NCBI GenBank assembly: GCA_031835245.1
Contig: JAVKOQ010000052.1
Coordinates: forward strand, 142,001 to 206,000
DNA: 64,000 nt
Reading direction: 5' to 3'
Source of the DNA: Balamuthia mandrillaris
Lineage: Eukaryota; Discosea; Longamoebia; Balamuthiidae
Position numbers and translations under genes: made by a program. A model generated the notes under the pieces. It saw only the letters and a program-made list of their open reading frames with translations. It was not told the DNA's origin and searched no databases. Of the stretch, positions 11,744 to 21,916 are shown in pieces; position 1 is the stretch's first letter; the number at the start of each line of letters is the position of its first letter.

Positions 11744-12923
11744 ATTGCTCTGTTAAATAACGAAATACAAATAGGTCGTTGGGAATGGCTTCGTCATATG
11801 TCTCTCTACGGTCTTAGTGTCATTCGTAACGTGCCCACTCGCGATCAAGAAGTAATGAACGTGGCACAAAGAACGGCTGGAATGATCCAGGACACCATCT
11901 ACGGGCGCAGCTGGGACGTGAAGAGCGTGGAGAAGGCTCACAACATCGCCTATACGGCCAAGCCGTTACATCCGCACATGGACTTGTTGTACTATGAGTC
12001 TCCGCCGGGCGTGCAGTTCTTGCACTGTTTGGAGTATAAGGCTGTTGGTGGGCTTAATACGTTTGCAGATGGATTCAAGGCTTGTATTTTTCTTCTTATT
12101 CTTCCTCTGCTGCTTCGTTGCTTCCTTTCCTTCCAAAACAAAAAGACAAAACATACGCTAAAGGTGAATGCAAATAACAGATATGCGAAGTGTTGAAAGA
12201 AAAGAACAGAAAGGCTTTCGATACTTTAGTCCGAGTTCCCGTTACATATCACTTTCAAGACAAAGATCATTGGATGCATTATCGGTAGCACTTCTCTCTC
12301 TTTCTCCCTCTCTCCTGTATGATTTCTTCTGTTTTTCTTATACCTCTTTGTTAACAAAACAGACGACCAAGCATAGTTTTGAACGATGACGGAGATATTG
12401 TTCAGTTCAACCATTCTCCCATCTTTGAAGGACCACTCGACATAAACTTTGAAGACGTCGAACCTTTCTACTCTGCTTATCGCGAATTAATCAAAGTTTG
12501 CTTCTCTCATTCTCATTCTCTCTCTTTCTCTCATTCTCTCTCTCTCACTCCCTCTTTCTCTCCCTCTCTTCCTTGATGTTTCTTCTTTTGTTTACTCACA
12601 CCAAAACAAAAACAACAAAGTTGGCTAGAGATGAAACGTTTCAACATAAGCTTCAAATGCAAGCTGGAGACTTGGTGGCATTCAACAATCGTCGCGTTCT
12701 TCACGCTCGCACCGCTTATCAAGGCCCAAGGCATCTTCAGGTACTTTCTTCTTTCTTATAGTCCCTTTTCTTTTCTCATCGCAATTGTATTTGCCTTGTT
12801 TTTTAAAAGGGGACCTACGTCAGTACGGATGAGTTCTTGAAGCATTACAGAGTCCTTCAAAGAAGATTCGAAACAGATCCATCCATTCGTTTGGGAGTCA
12901 CTCCAAAAGGAGGCAACTACTAA
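10747..12923 (+). CDS. Gamma-butyrobetaine hydroxylase/trimethyllysine hydroxylase-family dioxygenase, probably mitochondrial
   Basis: Fe(II)/2-oxoglutarate dioxygenase of the carnitine-synthesis type. Nine exons: 10747-10869, 10953-11018, 11264-11394, 11466-11689, 11775-12079, 12181-12284, 12363-12495, 12621-12740, 12810-12923; 439 residues, closing exactly in frame. The N-terminal zinc-binding-type region reads WLRDNCLCEAC then VVWTDGHESSFPSSWLRR, as in BBOX1. The iron ligands are in HPHMDLLYYESPPG (HxD near 248-250) and in HART (near 390). The pattern NIAYTAKPL...PPGVQFLHC is closer to BBOX1 than to TMLHE, so I favour gamma-butyrobetaine hydroxylase, but the substrate is not certain. The start is placed at MLRSSGNGFLAASRRCYA, a typical mitochondrial presequence; an in-frame upstream extension exists. 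One intron (12080-12180) seems to be GC-AG. The stop is 23 bp from the stop of the converging gene. Confidence 0.88.
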
Positions 12924-12946
12924 CAAAATAAATACCTCAATCACTA

Positions 12947-14358
12947 TCAACTCTTTTCTTCGTCGTGCTCTTCTTTCTTTTCTTTTTTGTTATCTTCTTC
13001 ATCGTTCTTTTCTTCTTTCTTTTCGTTCGTTGATGATGTTGTATTTGTTTTGTTCACTTTGTTGTTGTTGTTTTTGGTCTGCCTCTTTTTGCTCTGTTGC
13101 CGAGAACAAGCGACGTAAGCTACTTTCAATCGCTCATCTCGTTTTCGTCGCTTTGCTTCCTCCTCTGCCTCTATTGCTGTCTTGTTGATAACGTATTTGC
13201 CGATCAGGATCCTGTTGTGTGGTGTAATCTTTCGGTCGACGCATCTCCACCGACAGTCGTAACCTCTGTCCAATATCTTACCCATTCTCACTATTTGTTT
13301 AGCATATGAAGTCCGAAAGGTAATATAGAGAAGCAAACAAACGGAGGTGAGAACGAAAAAGAATAGAAAGCGAAGGAGAGAACGAGATAGAAACCTAAGT
13401 CGAGGGCAGCGGCCATAGGAATGCCAAGGCTTTGTGCGGCAGCAGTGACTTGTTTCTTGGAGTCATCATCTCTATGGCAGCATGGCATGATGGCAAAGTC
13501 AACAGCAGCAGCGGTGCATCTGTCGATGAGCTCGTCCGTGAGGTGGGCGCACGAATGACAGGCCACCACCATCACGTGACCCAGGGTTGGCCGCTCGCTT
13601 CTTTTGCTTCTCTCATCTTCCCCGGTTGGTTGCTGTTCTTCTTGCTGCTGTTGGCCTTTGGCGTTTGTTTTTGCTTCTTGTGAAAGAGAGGAGAGGAGGC
13701 GAGGTAACGCCACTTTGAGGTCTTCTTCCAGAAACTCAACGAATGACGAAGAAGGAGAAGGAGAAGGAGAAGAAGAAGAAGAAGAAGAAGAAGAAGAAGA
13801 AGAAGAAGAAGAAGAAGAAGAAGAAGAAGAACAAGAAGAAGAAGAGGAAGAAGAAGAAGAACAAGAACAAGAACAAGAACAAGAAGAAGAAGAAGAACAA
13901 AAAGAAGAAGAAGAAGGAGAAGGAGAAGGAGAAGAAGAACCAGAAGAAGAAGAAGAAGAACAAGAAGAAGAGGAAGAAGAAGAAGAACTGGAAACAGAAG
14001 GAAGAAAGTCGGCCCAAGCGGAGAGCATGGCATCAAAGGAACCCGGACGGTGAGGGTCTATCAGTATGGCTTTCGTTGCCTTTCGATAGGCCAGAAACAA
14101 CAGAGATATAAGTCCATGAGAGGCACACACTTCAATGACCTTACCACAAAAAAAAAAGATTAGTGATAAAGAATGAGAAAACGTGTGAGATGAGATAAAA
14201 TGTACCACTTGTTTCGAAGATGCGAATTTTTCGACTTTCTTGAAGAAGGCAAAGGCCTCCGTCACCTCCTTTTGATGAGGCTTGGTTCCCGGCGCTTTCT
14301 TGAAGGCGTGAAACAGCTTCTTCTCCAAGCTCAACGCCGGCGTCGGCCCGTTCTCCAT
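12947..14358 (-). CDS. GSTCD-like class I methyltransferase-fold protein
   Basis: Exons 14358-14206, 14139-13395 and 13290-12947 give 413 residues. Two signatures stand out: a Rossmann-type SAM-binding start, VIEVCASHGLISLLFL followed by ILIDPHRP, and VVACHSCAHLTDELIDRC followed by FAIMPCCH. The latter is the motif seen in the methyltransferase half of GSTCD and its microbial relatives. Substrate unknown. The middle holds about 87 codons of nearly pure Ser/Cys/Pro from (CTT)n DNA. That stretch is bounded by a possible GT donor (13995) and AG acceptor (13735) with length divisible by three, so it may be an unrecognised intron and the protein nearer 326 residues. The C-terminal 60 residues are Lys/Glu-rich. 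Start MENGPTPALSLEKK. Confidence 0.62.
13735..13995. repeat. (AAG)n/(AAGAAC)n tract, poly-Ser coding or in-frame intron
   Basis: 261 bp (87 codons) of AAG-based repeat, pyrimidine-rich on the sense strand like the intronic satellites in neighbouring genes. The sense strand begins GTTTCC and ends TTGAG, so splicing it out would keep the frame. Confidence 0.6.
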
Positions 14359-15332
14359 CTTTCACGCCTGGCAATCCTATCGTTACGTCGACATGAGGAA
14401 CGTCTTCACGTCGACAGAAAGAGAATTATGTCGACTTAATTTTCTCGTGTCGACGTGTCATTTGTTGTTTCCTTAGTCGACACGACAAAGCTCAAACGTT
14501 GCAATAAACTTCAGATACCACGAACTAGAAAAGGGACGAGGAGGGACCAGAAGACTGCCACAGAAAAAGAGCTGGAATCACAACGAAGACCAATGGAAAC
14601 AACGCCGCTTTTGCACCAGCAGAACACGCGAAAAATCCAACCCAATCATAGAAAAAAAAGGAATACGTTTTCACACAAAACATGGGGCAGGTAGCGATGG
14701 ACCATCCGCCTCATTGGAGTGTGTTGGCTTATTTCGTCGCCCCCCTTCGCACGAAAACTCGTTCCTTTTTCCCCAACCACCACGCTCTCGCCGAAATGTC
14801 GCGTGGTTGTAGTTGGACACGTTGACGGTCGGTTTTATTCTTAATTGTTATAGTTATCCTTTTTAAGCGAATTAAAGCGATGCCGATTGGTCCAAATCAC
14901 CCTAGCAGGTGACGTGGCGGTCAACTCTCCCGATTTCTTTCCCTTAAATGGGTCCCTCCACGTCACCCCTTTCTCGTCACCATCTCTCATTGCTGTGTGC
15001 GTCACGCAACAAGACCACCACCAGATAGTTCTATCCAAGAGGCCTCCGGACTTTTTTTTTTTTTCTTTGGCCATAGTTTTCATCGTGTTATACGTTGACA
15101 GACAAAGCAACAACAAAATCAGAGGTTTCGCTTCTTTCTGACATAACAAACCATTACAAAAACAGCTTTTGACATTTAGGTAAGCGGCTTGCGTCTCCTC
15201 CTCCTTTTTGGCTTTGTCCAATGTCTCTCTCTCTCTTTGGGACAAAAAAAAAGAACGACGAGACGAGACATATGTCTCTCTCGTATTTTTCTTTGACAGA
15301 AAACCAATTTTAAAAACAGACTCTCTCTCTCC

Positions 15333-15370
<38 letters not shown>

Positions 15371-15646
15371 ATAAATATAACCAAAAAAAAAAAACTTGAC
15401 ACACTGACCTCTCTCTCTCATTATATTATTTGTACAAATAGTCTTACAGTTGACCCACCCGCTCTCTCCTGTGACGCGTTGTAAAACTCCCACTTTTATT
15501 ATTATCCTATATCCCCTCAGGTAATGCCTCTCTTCTCTTGTCTTTCTTGCACCACATACTACCTATATACGCTTATTATAGGACACTCTCTAACGTCATC
15601 TTCTTCTGCCACAAACAAACAAACAAACAAACAAACAGTTCTCATC
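14359..15646. promoter_or_regulatory. Long divergent spacer with five GTCGAC palindromes and inverted GGTGACGTGG sites
   Basis: 1.3 kb between the methyltransferase (-) and eIF4E-like (+) start codons. GTCGAC occurs at 14387, 14410, 14430, 14449 and 14476, five copies in 95 bp. GGTGACGTGG (14908-14917) and CCACGTCACC (14958-14967) form a perfect 10-bp inverted pair. A (CT)n tract lies at 15319-15367 and an (AAAC)n run just before the start codon. No supported gene inside. Confidence 0.55.
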
Positions 15647-17746
15647 ATGTCGAAGGTTTTCTTGTTGTTGTTGGCCTCTGTCCTCACCACGGACTCTGCC
15701 CTCCTGTCGAGCTCGTCGATCGCCACCGTCGGCGCTCCCCACGACTACTTTGAGCTGGTCGCCTCCGCGCCTCATCTTTCTCACCTCGAGGACGCTGCCG
15801 CCGCTGCTCTCTTTGCTCCATCGCTCGAGAGCATGGACGCCACTGCCAGTCATCCGCTCCTCGACTCGGGCGAACTCTCCATCACTTCCTCTTCCTCCGA
15901 GTCGGATGAAGAAGAGAGAGACCGAAAGCCGAAAAGCACGAAGAAGGTGAAGACAGCCTCTTCCGCGGCCAAGAGAGGCTTTCGTGGCACCTCGCTGAGG
16001 CGTAAGAAGGCCGAGCTGGCGCGCGCCCAAAAGACCAAGAACAAGAAGAAGCAACCTCTTCAACCGGCTCTTGCTTCGTTTGATGTTGCTCCAACGAACA
16101 TTAACAGCTCGGAAGACGAATCTGCTTCTTCATCTTCGTCCTCCGGAGATGGTGTTGTGGAGGCAGCTAGCTCTCCGACTCTGATGACCAGTCCTTCTGT
16201 GGTTGCGGCTTTGGAGGACGTCAAGCTGAAGCACAACTGGCTGTTTTGGTATGAAAAGAAGAAGAGGAACGCCAACTCCTCTTTCGAAACGAAAAAGAAA
16301 CAGCAAAAGACCTGTTCTTCCTCTTCTTCGAAAGGTCTTACGAAGCAAAGTTGGTTGAACCGACTGACCAAGACGGACGTCTTTGGCACGTACGGTCAGT
16401 TCATGGCCACTTGGGACGCTCTCTGGTCCTCTTCTTCATTCTCCTCTTCCTTCCGTGCTTCTTCATCGTCCAATTCTTCAGCTTCTTCTCCAACTCTCTA
16501 TCTCTTCAAGCATTCGACTTTGCCGCTGTGGGAAGATCGTGCCAACCGAAACGGAGGCAAACTCGCCATCAACCTGTCCTTCTCCTCTCCTTCTTCTTCG
16601 CCGAAGACGAACAGAAGAGACGAACTCCAACAAGAAAGAGTGGAGCGCAAAGCGGTGGATATCTTCCAACGAGTTGCGGTGGCGATGATCTGCTCGAGGT
16701 TCGTTGGAGCGGATGAGAGCGTGCATGGGGCCACCTTGTCGTTGAGGAGGAATGGCGCCTATCTCACGCTTTGGAATAAGGACGCGGAGGATGAGGAGGG
16801 TATTCAGCTGCTTCGCTGGCGCTTGGAGCGTTTGTTGGATGGAGCTTCAATGTCTTCTGGTTTTGGGGAAGATGGAGACGAAGAAGAGGACATCAAGTTT
16901 AGTACGAGCATTGCGTATAGGCCGCACCAAGAAAGCATTGTCGAGAATAGGAAGAAGAGACAGCAACATCACCATCAACAACGTCAGCGACGCAGCTCGA
17001 TTGACAAGGAGAGAGAGAAAGAGGTAGAAGTTAAGAAAGTTGGAACGAAGCTTTTGGAAGGAAGTGCTTCTTCGGAAAGCGGTTCTTCTGCTTCTCCTTC
17101 CGCTTCTTCTCGCAACAGCCGTTTCAATCAAGTTGACAAAGCCGCGCCGAAATGGAGAGAGCTATCCCCTTCTCTTTCCTCGTCTTCTCCTTCGGTGACT
17201 TCTTCTCCAGCTTCTTCAACAAGCTCTTCGGATTGTGAAGACGGCGCTGAAACGATCGTTGAAAGTTGTCCCTCGAAACCAACAGAAGGAGAGGATGAAA
17301 AAGACATCACAAATGATGCTGTTGAGAGAATCCAACAAGAACAAGAAGAAGAACTCGAACCAGAACAAACACAAGAAGAGGCAATGACTTCATTTATTGC
17401 AGAGCTGACGCAAGAAGAAGCAAAAGACAACAATAACAACCACCAAACCAACAAAGAAGAAACCGAAAGAAGGCGAAAGGAAAGAAGAAGGCAAAACAAA
17501 AAGAAGAGAAAGCAACAACGCAGAAATTCCTTTTCTGCTTCTTCTCTTTCTTGCTCTTCCGATGAAAGCGGAGAAGAAAGCTGCGATGACGAAGTACAAC
17601 AGAAAGCAGAATCAGAAGAGGCTGTCAAATCTTCTTTCGTTGCGCCAATTGTTTCTTCTCCTTCATCTTCTTTTACTTTGTCAGCATGCTGCGCAGTGAG
17701 TGCTGCGATAGCTGCTGCTGCTTCCTATTTCATCTTCTCTGTGTAA
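15647..17746 (+). CDS. eIF4E-family cap-binding protein with hydrophobic N- and C-termini
   Basis: A single-exon gene of 699 residues. The eIF4E fold is recognised from LKHNWLFWY (near 192-200), SWLNRLTKTDVFGTY, LYLFKHSTLPLWEDRANRNG, GGKLAINLS, and GATLSLRRNGAYLTLWNKD. The cap-stacking tryptophans correspond to the W of SWLNRL (about 236), W-E of LWED (about 295-296) and W of LTLWNKD (about 376), so all key residues are kept. The fold is embedded in long Ser-, Lys- and acid-rich regions (about 60-190 and 400-670). Two oddities: MSKVFLLLLASVLTTDSA at the start looks like a signal peptide, and the last 22 residues, ACCAVSAAIAAAASYFIFSV, look like a tail anchor. The true start may instead be Met at 15834, which would remove the signal-like segment; an upstream in-frame extension to 15524 also exists. 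Lack of introns is unusual here. Confidence 0.8.
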   Translation: MSKVFLLLLASVLTTDSALLSSSSIATVGAPHDYFELVASAPHLSHLEDAAAAALFAPSLESMDATASHPLLDSGELSITSSSSESDEEERDRKPKSTKKVKTASSAAKRGFRGTSLRRKKAELARAQKTKNKKKQPLQPALASFDVAPTNINSSEDESASSSSSSGDGVVEAASSPTLMTSPSVVAALEDVKLKHNWLFWYEKKKRNANSSFETKKKQQKTCSSSSSKGLTKQSWLNRLTKTDVFGTYGQFMATWDALWSSSSFSSSFRASSSSNSSASSPTLYLFKHSTLPLWEDRANRNGGKLAINLSFSSPSSSPKTNRRDELQQERVERKAVDIFQRVAVAMICSRFVGADESVHGATLSLRRNGAYLTLWNKDAEDEEGIQLLRWRLERLLDGASMSSGFGEDGDEEEDIKFSTSIAYRPHQESIVENRKKRQQHHHQQRQRRSSIDKEREKEVEVKKVGTKLLEGSASSESGSSASPSASSRNSRFNQVDKAAPKWRELSPSLSSSSPSVTSSPASSTSSSDCEDGAETIVESCPSKPTEGEDEKDITNDAVERIQQEQEEELEPEQTQEEAMTSFIAELTQEEAKDNNNNHQTNKEETERRRKERRRQNKKKRKQQRRNSFSASSLSCSSDESGEESCDDEVQQKAESEEAVKSSFVAPIVSSPSSSFTLSACCAVSAAIAAAASYFIFSV

Positions 17747-17844
17747 ATATTTATTTATGCTTGTAAGTAAGAAACACTGTAAGTAAACAAAGAACAAGAA
17801 TAACAAACCTTGCAACTTAATTACAAAAAAAAGTTTCTTTTATG

Positions 17845-18811
17845 TTAGTCAAATGAAGAAGCCGAAAGTGTAAACGCTTCTAGAGAAGGATCAGCGACTA
17901 TCCAGTTGGCGAATGCTCTGTGCGCGAGAAACCGTTTTGTAGGTATCAAGTTAGCATTTATGGCTGCTGCTTTGGCAGCGTGATATGTTTGTTCACTCTC
18001 TGAAAGATCCAAAAAGCTTTTTTTGTTCCATTATTGTTTGCAAGGAAGTAAGAAGACAGAAAATAAAAGATGAGAGAGTAAAAATAGAAATGAATACCTT
18101 TGTAATGAAGGAGGTAAAGAGGATGAAGGTGAAGCAGAAGAGGAAGACGATGTTTGAAGGAGCCGGATGGTAGACCAAAATAGTGCAAAGAGTTCAGCTT
18201 TACAGAGACGAGAACGAAGCTTCGGATTGTTCCAGTTTCGTCGGTTGATGCCAAGCCTTTTGCCTAAAGTGCCGACCACCACTTCCACTGGTGGATAAAT
18301 GGTTCCGTCGTTGTTGGCTGCTCTTTGTTGTTCTTCTCTTCGTCGACACCACCAATTCAATGCTGTTTGTTTTCATTTTTTGTTATTTTTGTTTGGTAAA
18401 AAGAAAGCAAAAGGAAAAGGCAGAAATGAAATTACAATAAGAGGAAGCAACATCCTTGACACCCAATTCAGCAGCTCTTCCTTGAATACGTTCTTTGCTG
18501 AACTCAAATCGATGCTTCGTTGATAAAATAGAAACAACTCTTCCTATTTTGTTAATATTTAACATGATGAATAGAAACAAAAAAAAACACAAAGAGTTCA
18601 ACAAAACACACCATCATCATGAATGCCATCTGTGCGTTCAACAAAGGCTCGCCGAAGGGAGTGCTCATGAAAAAGTTCTCCTACGATGATGGAGTCAAGA
18701 AACACACCACCTTTTATAAAGAAGGAAAGCAACGCTCCTTGTAGTCCTACCGCCGTCCATCGTGCTATTTTATCACTTTCAAAAAAAATAAGTAGTCGAT
18801 AACAAGAGAGT

Positions 18812-18847
<36 letters not shown>

Positions 18848-20160
18848 GAGAGAGAGAGAGAGACAAAAACAATAGTATGAACGAAAAGAAAGAGAACCTA
18901 CAAGACATGCTCTTGGTACGATCTCCTCTTCCTGGCTTCGTTCTAAGAACCCCAGTTACGTGGTACTCCATTCCCTCCCCTTTCTGTTTTGTGAATGACA
19001 GAAAAGATAAGGAAATGAGAATAATAAAGCACAAGAGAGTGAAGAAAATAAGTACGGGGTCCTCCAATTCGCCTTCAACACATCGGGCACCTGTTCGTTG
19101 TATGTCTTCTTCCGGACGCTGTCTCTTGTTGCGATTCTTCTTCTTGGTCGTGTTGGTCTTTGCTAATTGGTCGTTGTCCTCTTCTCCTGTTGTTTCTTTT
19201 GTTTCCATTGCATCTCGTTTTCTTTTCGTTCCTTCCCCCTCTTTGTCTTTCTCTTTGTCTTTTGCCATTTCTTTTCCCGGTTCTTGTGCTGCTTCTTGGT
19301 TTGTCTCTTGTTTCTCGTGTACGTGTGCCAAAGAAGAAGAAGAAGAAGAAGAAGCTTCGACTTGCGGTGATAACGGGAAGATACTAGCGTCACCACCTTT
19401 GGACAAAGAAAAGAATAAGAATAAGCCAGCTTAAAAAGATAAGAGAACCAAAGGAAGAGATAAGAGAAGAGAAGAGAGAAGCGAGCCGGAGAGAGACAGA
19501 GAGAGAGACAGAGAGCGAGACAGAGACAGCGAGAGAGAGAGACAGAGAGCGAGACAGAGACAGCGAGAGAGAGAGACAGAGAGAGACAGAGACAGAGAGA
19601 GAGACAGAGACAGAGACAGAGACAGAGACAGAGACAGAGACAGAGACAACAGAGACAGAGACAGAGACAGAGACAGAGACAGAGAGTATGGAGGGGACGA
19701 ACATACATGGGCACTGGTTCACGTAGAGATGGAACCGATACCGTGGAGAAACTGCCACCGGTAACAAAGGTCCATCTCCATTCTCCTCCTCTATGGGAGC
19801 ACAAGGCACAAACAGGCTATCGCCGTCAGAGCGAAGCCCCTCTCTGCCCTCTTTCAAGTATTGCTGCAGCTCCTCCCACAAGAACCGTTGGAAGGCCCGC
19901 TTGGCCACGACCTCTGCGTGACAGTCGTTGAGCACGTCGCCATGTGCGCTGAGCTGGCTGCCGCCCAGGCATTTGTTGCCCGTGCCCACCGCGACCACTT
20001 TGGCCTCTTCACCAGCGGAGCAGGAGGTCATGACAATGGCGGCAAAGACGGTCCACTCGCGACCCCCATCAGCGGAGCTGGGCTTGCCTGTCTTGGGCAG
20101 CTTGCCCCAAAAGCGGTGACAGAGGTCGGCGAGCTCATCGCCAAAGCGTTCTTCTTCCAT
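17845..20160 (-). CDS. ADAT1: tRNA-specific adenosine deaminase 1 (ADAT1)
   Basis: Converts A37 of tRNA-Ala to inosine in other eukaryotes. Seven exons: 20160-19707, 19396-19056, 18983-18898, 18775-18612, 18543-18436, 18362-18098, 18016-17845, closing in frame at 529 residues. The A-deaminase domain shows [30 protein letters not shown] (His and Glu of the zinc/catalytic site near 80-82), [38 protein letters not shown] and [18 protein letters not shown]. These align with human ADAT1 rather than ADAR because there are no double-stranded RNA binding domains. A Ser/Lys/Glu-rich insert follows GDASIF. The reading frame is open upstream to 20406, but homology starts at [17 protein letters not shown], so 20160 is preferred. 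Converges on the eIF4E-like gene with 98 bp between stops. Confidence 0.93.
19481..19686. repeat. (GAGACA)n/(GA)n repeat in the first ADAT1 intron
   Basis: GAGACA hexamers mixed with GAGAGACA. The sense strand is TCTCTG-type pyrimidine-rich. Contained in the intron 19397-19706. Confidence 0.9.
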
Positions 20161-20636
20161 CAGAGAGTTGCTTCTCTTTTGGCTACTTCGTGTTGTGCAG
20201 CTGGCCAGGTCAAATGCTGCATCCCTATATGTCCACGAATAACGAAATCGTGTCGTCCTGATATCGTTGCACGGTAACGTAGTGCCCCTCGTCGAGTGCG
20301 TATCCTCGATACGGTAGTCGAGGGTCTCCTTAATTGATCCCAACAAAAAAAAACAGAGTTCTGGCCAATGGCATCCTTGCTCGGAGAGTTTACCTCCATT
20401 CTCCATTGGCTCGGCCGTTTTATTTCAAACTACCCAACAACACCCAAAATGTAAAAAAAATCATTGGCTTCGTTTGCGCTGATATTTTCGTCCGGGTCGT
20501 GTGTTGCAGTTTTTTTTTTATCGCAGTGCGTCTCCTGGAAGAAAAAAAAAGTTTACGGCAAAAACAAAGAGACTTTCTTTTATTGTTTCAAACAAGAAAA
20601 GTAGCAAAAGGGTAGCGCACGTACACACAAAGAAAG

Positions 20637-21591
20637 ATGGGCGACCGTGAGGAGAACGTATACATGGCCAAGCTCTCCGAGCAGGCCGAGCGCTACGACG
20701 AGATGGTGGACTACATGAAGAAGGTGGCCAACAAGGACGTGGAGCTGACCGTGGAGGAGAGGAACCTCCTCTCCGTGGCCTACAAGAACGTCATCGGCGC
20801 CCGCCGCGCCTCCTGGAGGATCATCTCCTCCATCGAGCAGAAGGAGGAGAACAAGGGCAACGAGGCCCACGTGAAGCGCATCAAGGAGTACCGCACCAAG
20901 GTCGAGACCGAGCTCTTTGAGATTTGCAAAGACATATTGAGCGTCCTGCAGGACCACCTCATCCCGTCCTCCACCAACGGCGAATCCAAAGTCTTTTACT
21001 ACAAAATGTACGTTTCTTGTGTTTCATCATCCGATTATTATTGTTTTCACCACCCATGATTTTTGTTCTATACAAAAATCCACATTCAATCACATTTTGA
21101 ACAATCCGATCAAAACTCTCTTTAGCTTTGTTATATAAAAATTTTAACTTCAGAAAAAACTCAACAGGAAGGGAGACTACCACCGATACTTGGCCGAGTT
21201 TGCGCAAGGCGATGCCCGCAAAGCCTCTGCCGAGAACTCCCTGGCGGCCTACCAGTCCGCCACCGACGTGGCCAACACGGAGTTGCCCCCCACGCACCCT
21301 ATCCGCCTGGGCCTGGCCCTCAACTTCTCCGTCTTTTACTATGAGATCCTAAACTCCCCGGACAAGGCCTGCCAACTGGCCAAGCAGGCCTTTGACGACG
21401 CCATTGCCCAGCTGGACACACTGAGCGAGGACTCGTACAAGGACTCCACGCTGATCATGCAGCTGCTGCGAGACAACCTCACGCTCTGGACTTCTGATAT
21501 GCAGGGAGAGGGCGACGATGGGGATGAGGGGGATGACGGCGATGATGGGGACGATGGGGATAAGGAGGAAGGCAAAGAGGAGGGACAGTAA
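20637..21591 (+). CDS. 14-3-3 protein
   Basis: Phosphoserine/phosphothreonine adaptor. Two exons, 20637-21007 and 21168-21591, give 264 residues. Family hallmarks are [88 protein letters not shown], and [20 protein letters not shown]-type C-terminal helices ending in TLWTSD. The phosphopeptide-binding Lys/Arg/Arg/Tyr set is intact. The tail is a long acidic run of Asp/Gly/Glu. Third codon positions are overwhelmingly G or C, unlike neighbouring genes, as expected for a highly expressed gene. The start is preceded by a purine-rich leader. Confidence 0.97.
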
Positions 21592-21734
21592 AAGAAACGG
21601 TAAATAAAGAATTGTGTGTTTTATTTTATCCCTTCCTCTCTTTCTTTCTTTCTTTCTTGTGAGAGAGAGAAAGAACGACAGATGACCCAACGACCTCTCT
21701 TAACACATTTGAAACAGGATGGGAGGGCTTGTTC

Positions 21735-21779
<45 letters not shown>

Positions 21780-21857
21780 ACTTAGTTTTTTCATCAAAGC
21801 TACAGATAGGGGAGAAAGCTTTTTGGCTTCACAAGTGGTGCCGTATGGTGTCAAAAA

Positions 21858-21908
21858 GGGTGAACCAGGCCAGTTATTTGACCCAGTGTTAACTGGCCTG
21901 GTTCACCC
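21858..21908. terminator. Perfect 19-bp inverted repeat next to a stop codon
   Basis: GGGTGAACCAGGCCAGTTA (21858-21876) is exactly inverted at 21890-21908 with a 13-nt loop. It sits 8 bp beyond the stop of the minus-strand P-loop ATPase gene and 266 bp past the 14-3-3 stop. It could be a 3'-end signal between converging genes or a relic of a small transposon; no target-site duplication is obvious. Confidence 0.6.
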
Positions 21909-21916
21909 TCTTTTCT

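Noticed and set aside
13604-14053. Plus-strand poly-Glu frame opposite the methyltransferase.
   Set aside because: It is the antisense of the satellite within that gene and lacks any independent support.
20161-20406. N-terminal extension of ADAT1 up to Met at 20406.
   Set aside because: It has no ADAT1 similarity, overlaps the 14-3-3 promoter spacer, and the homologous start is at 20160.
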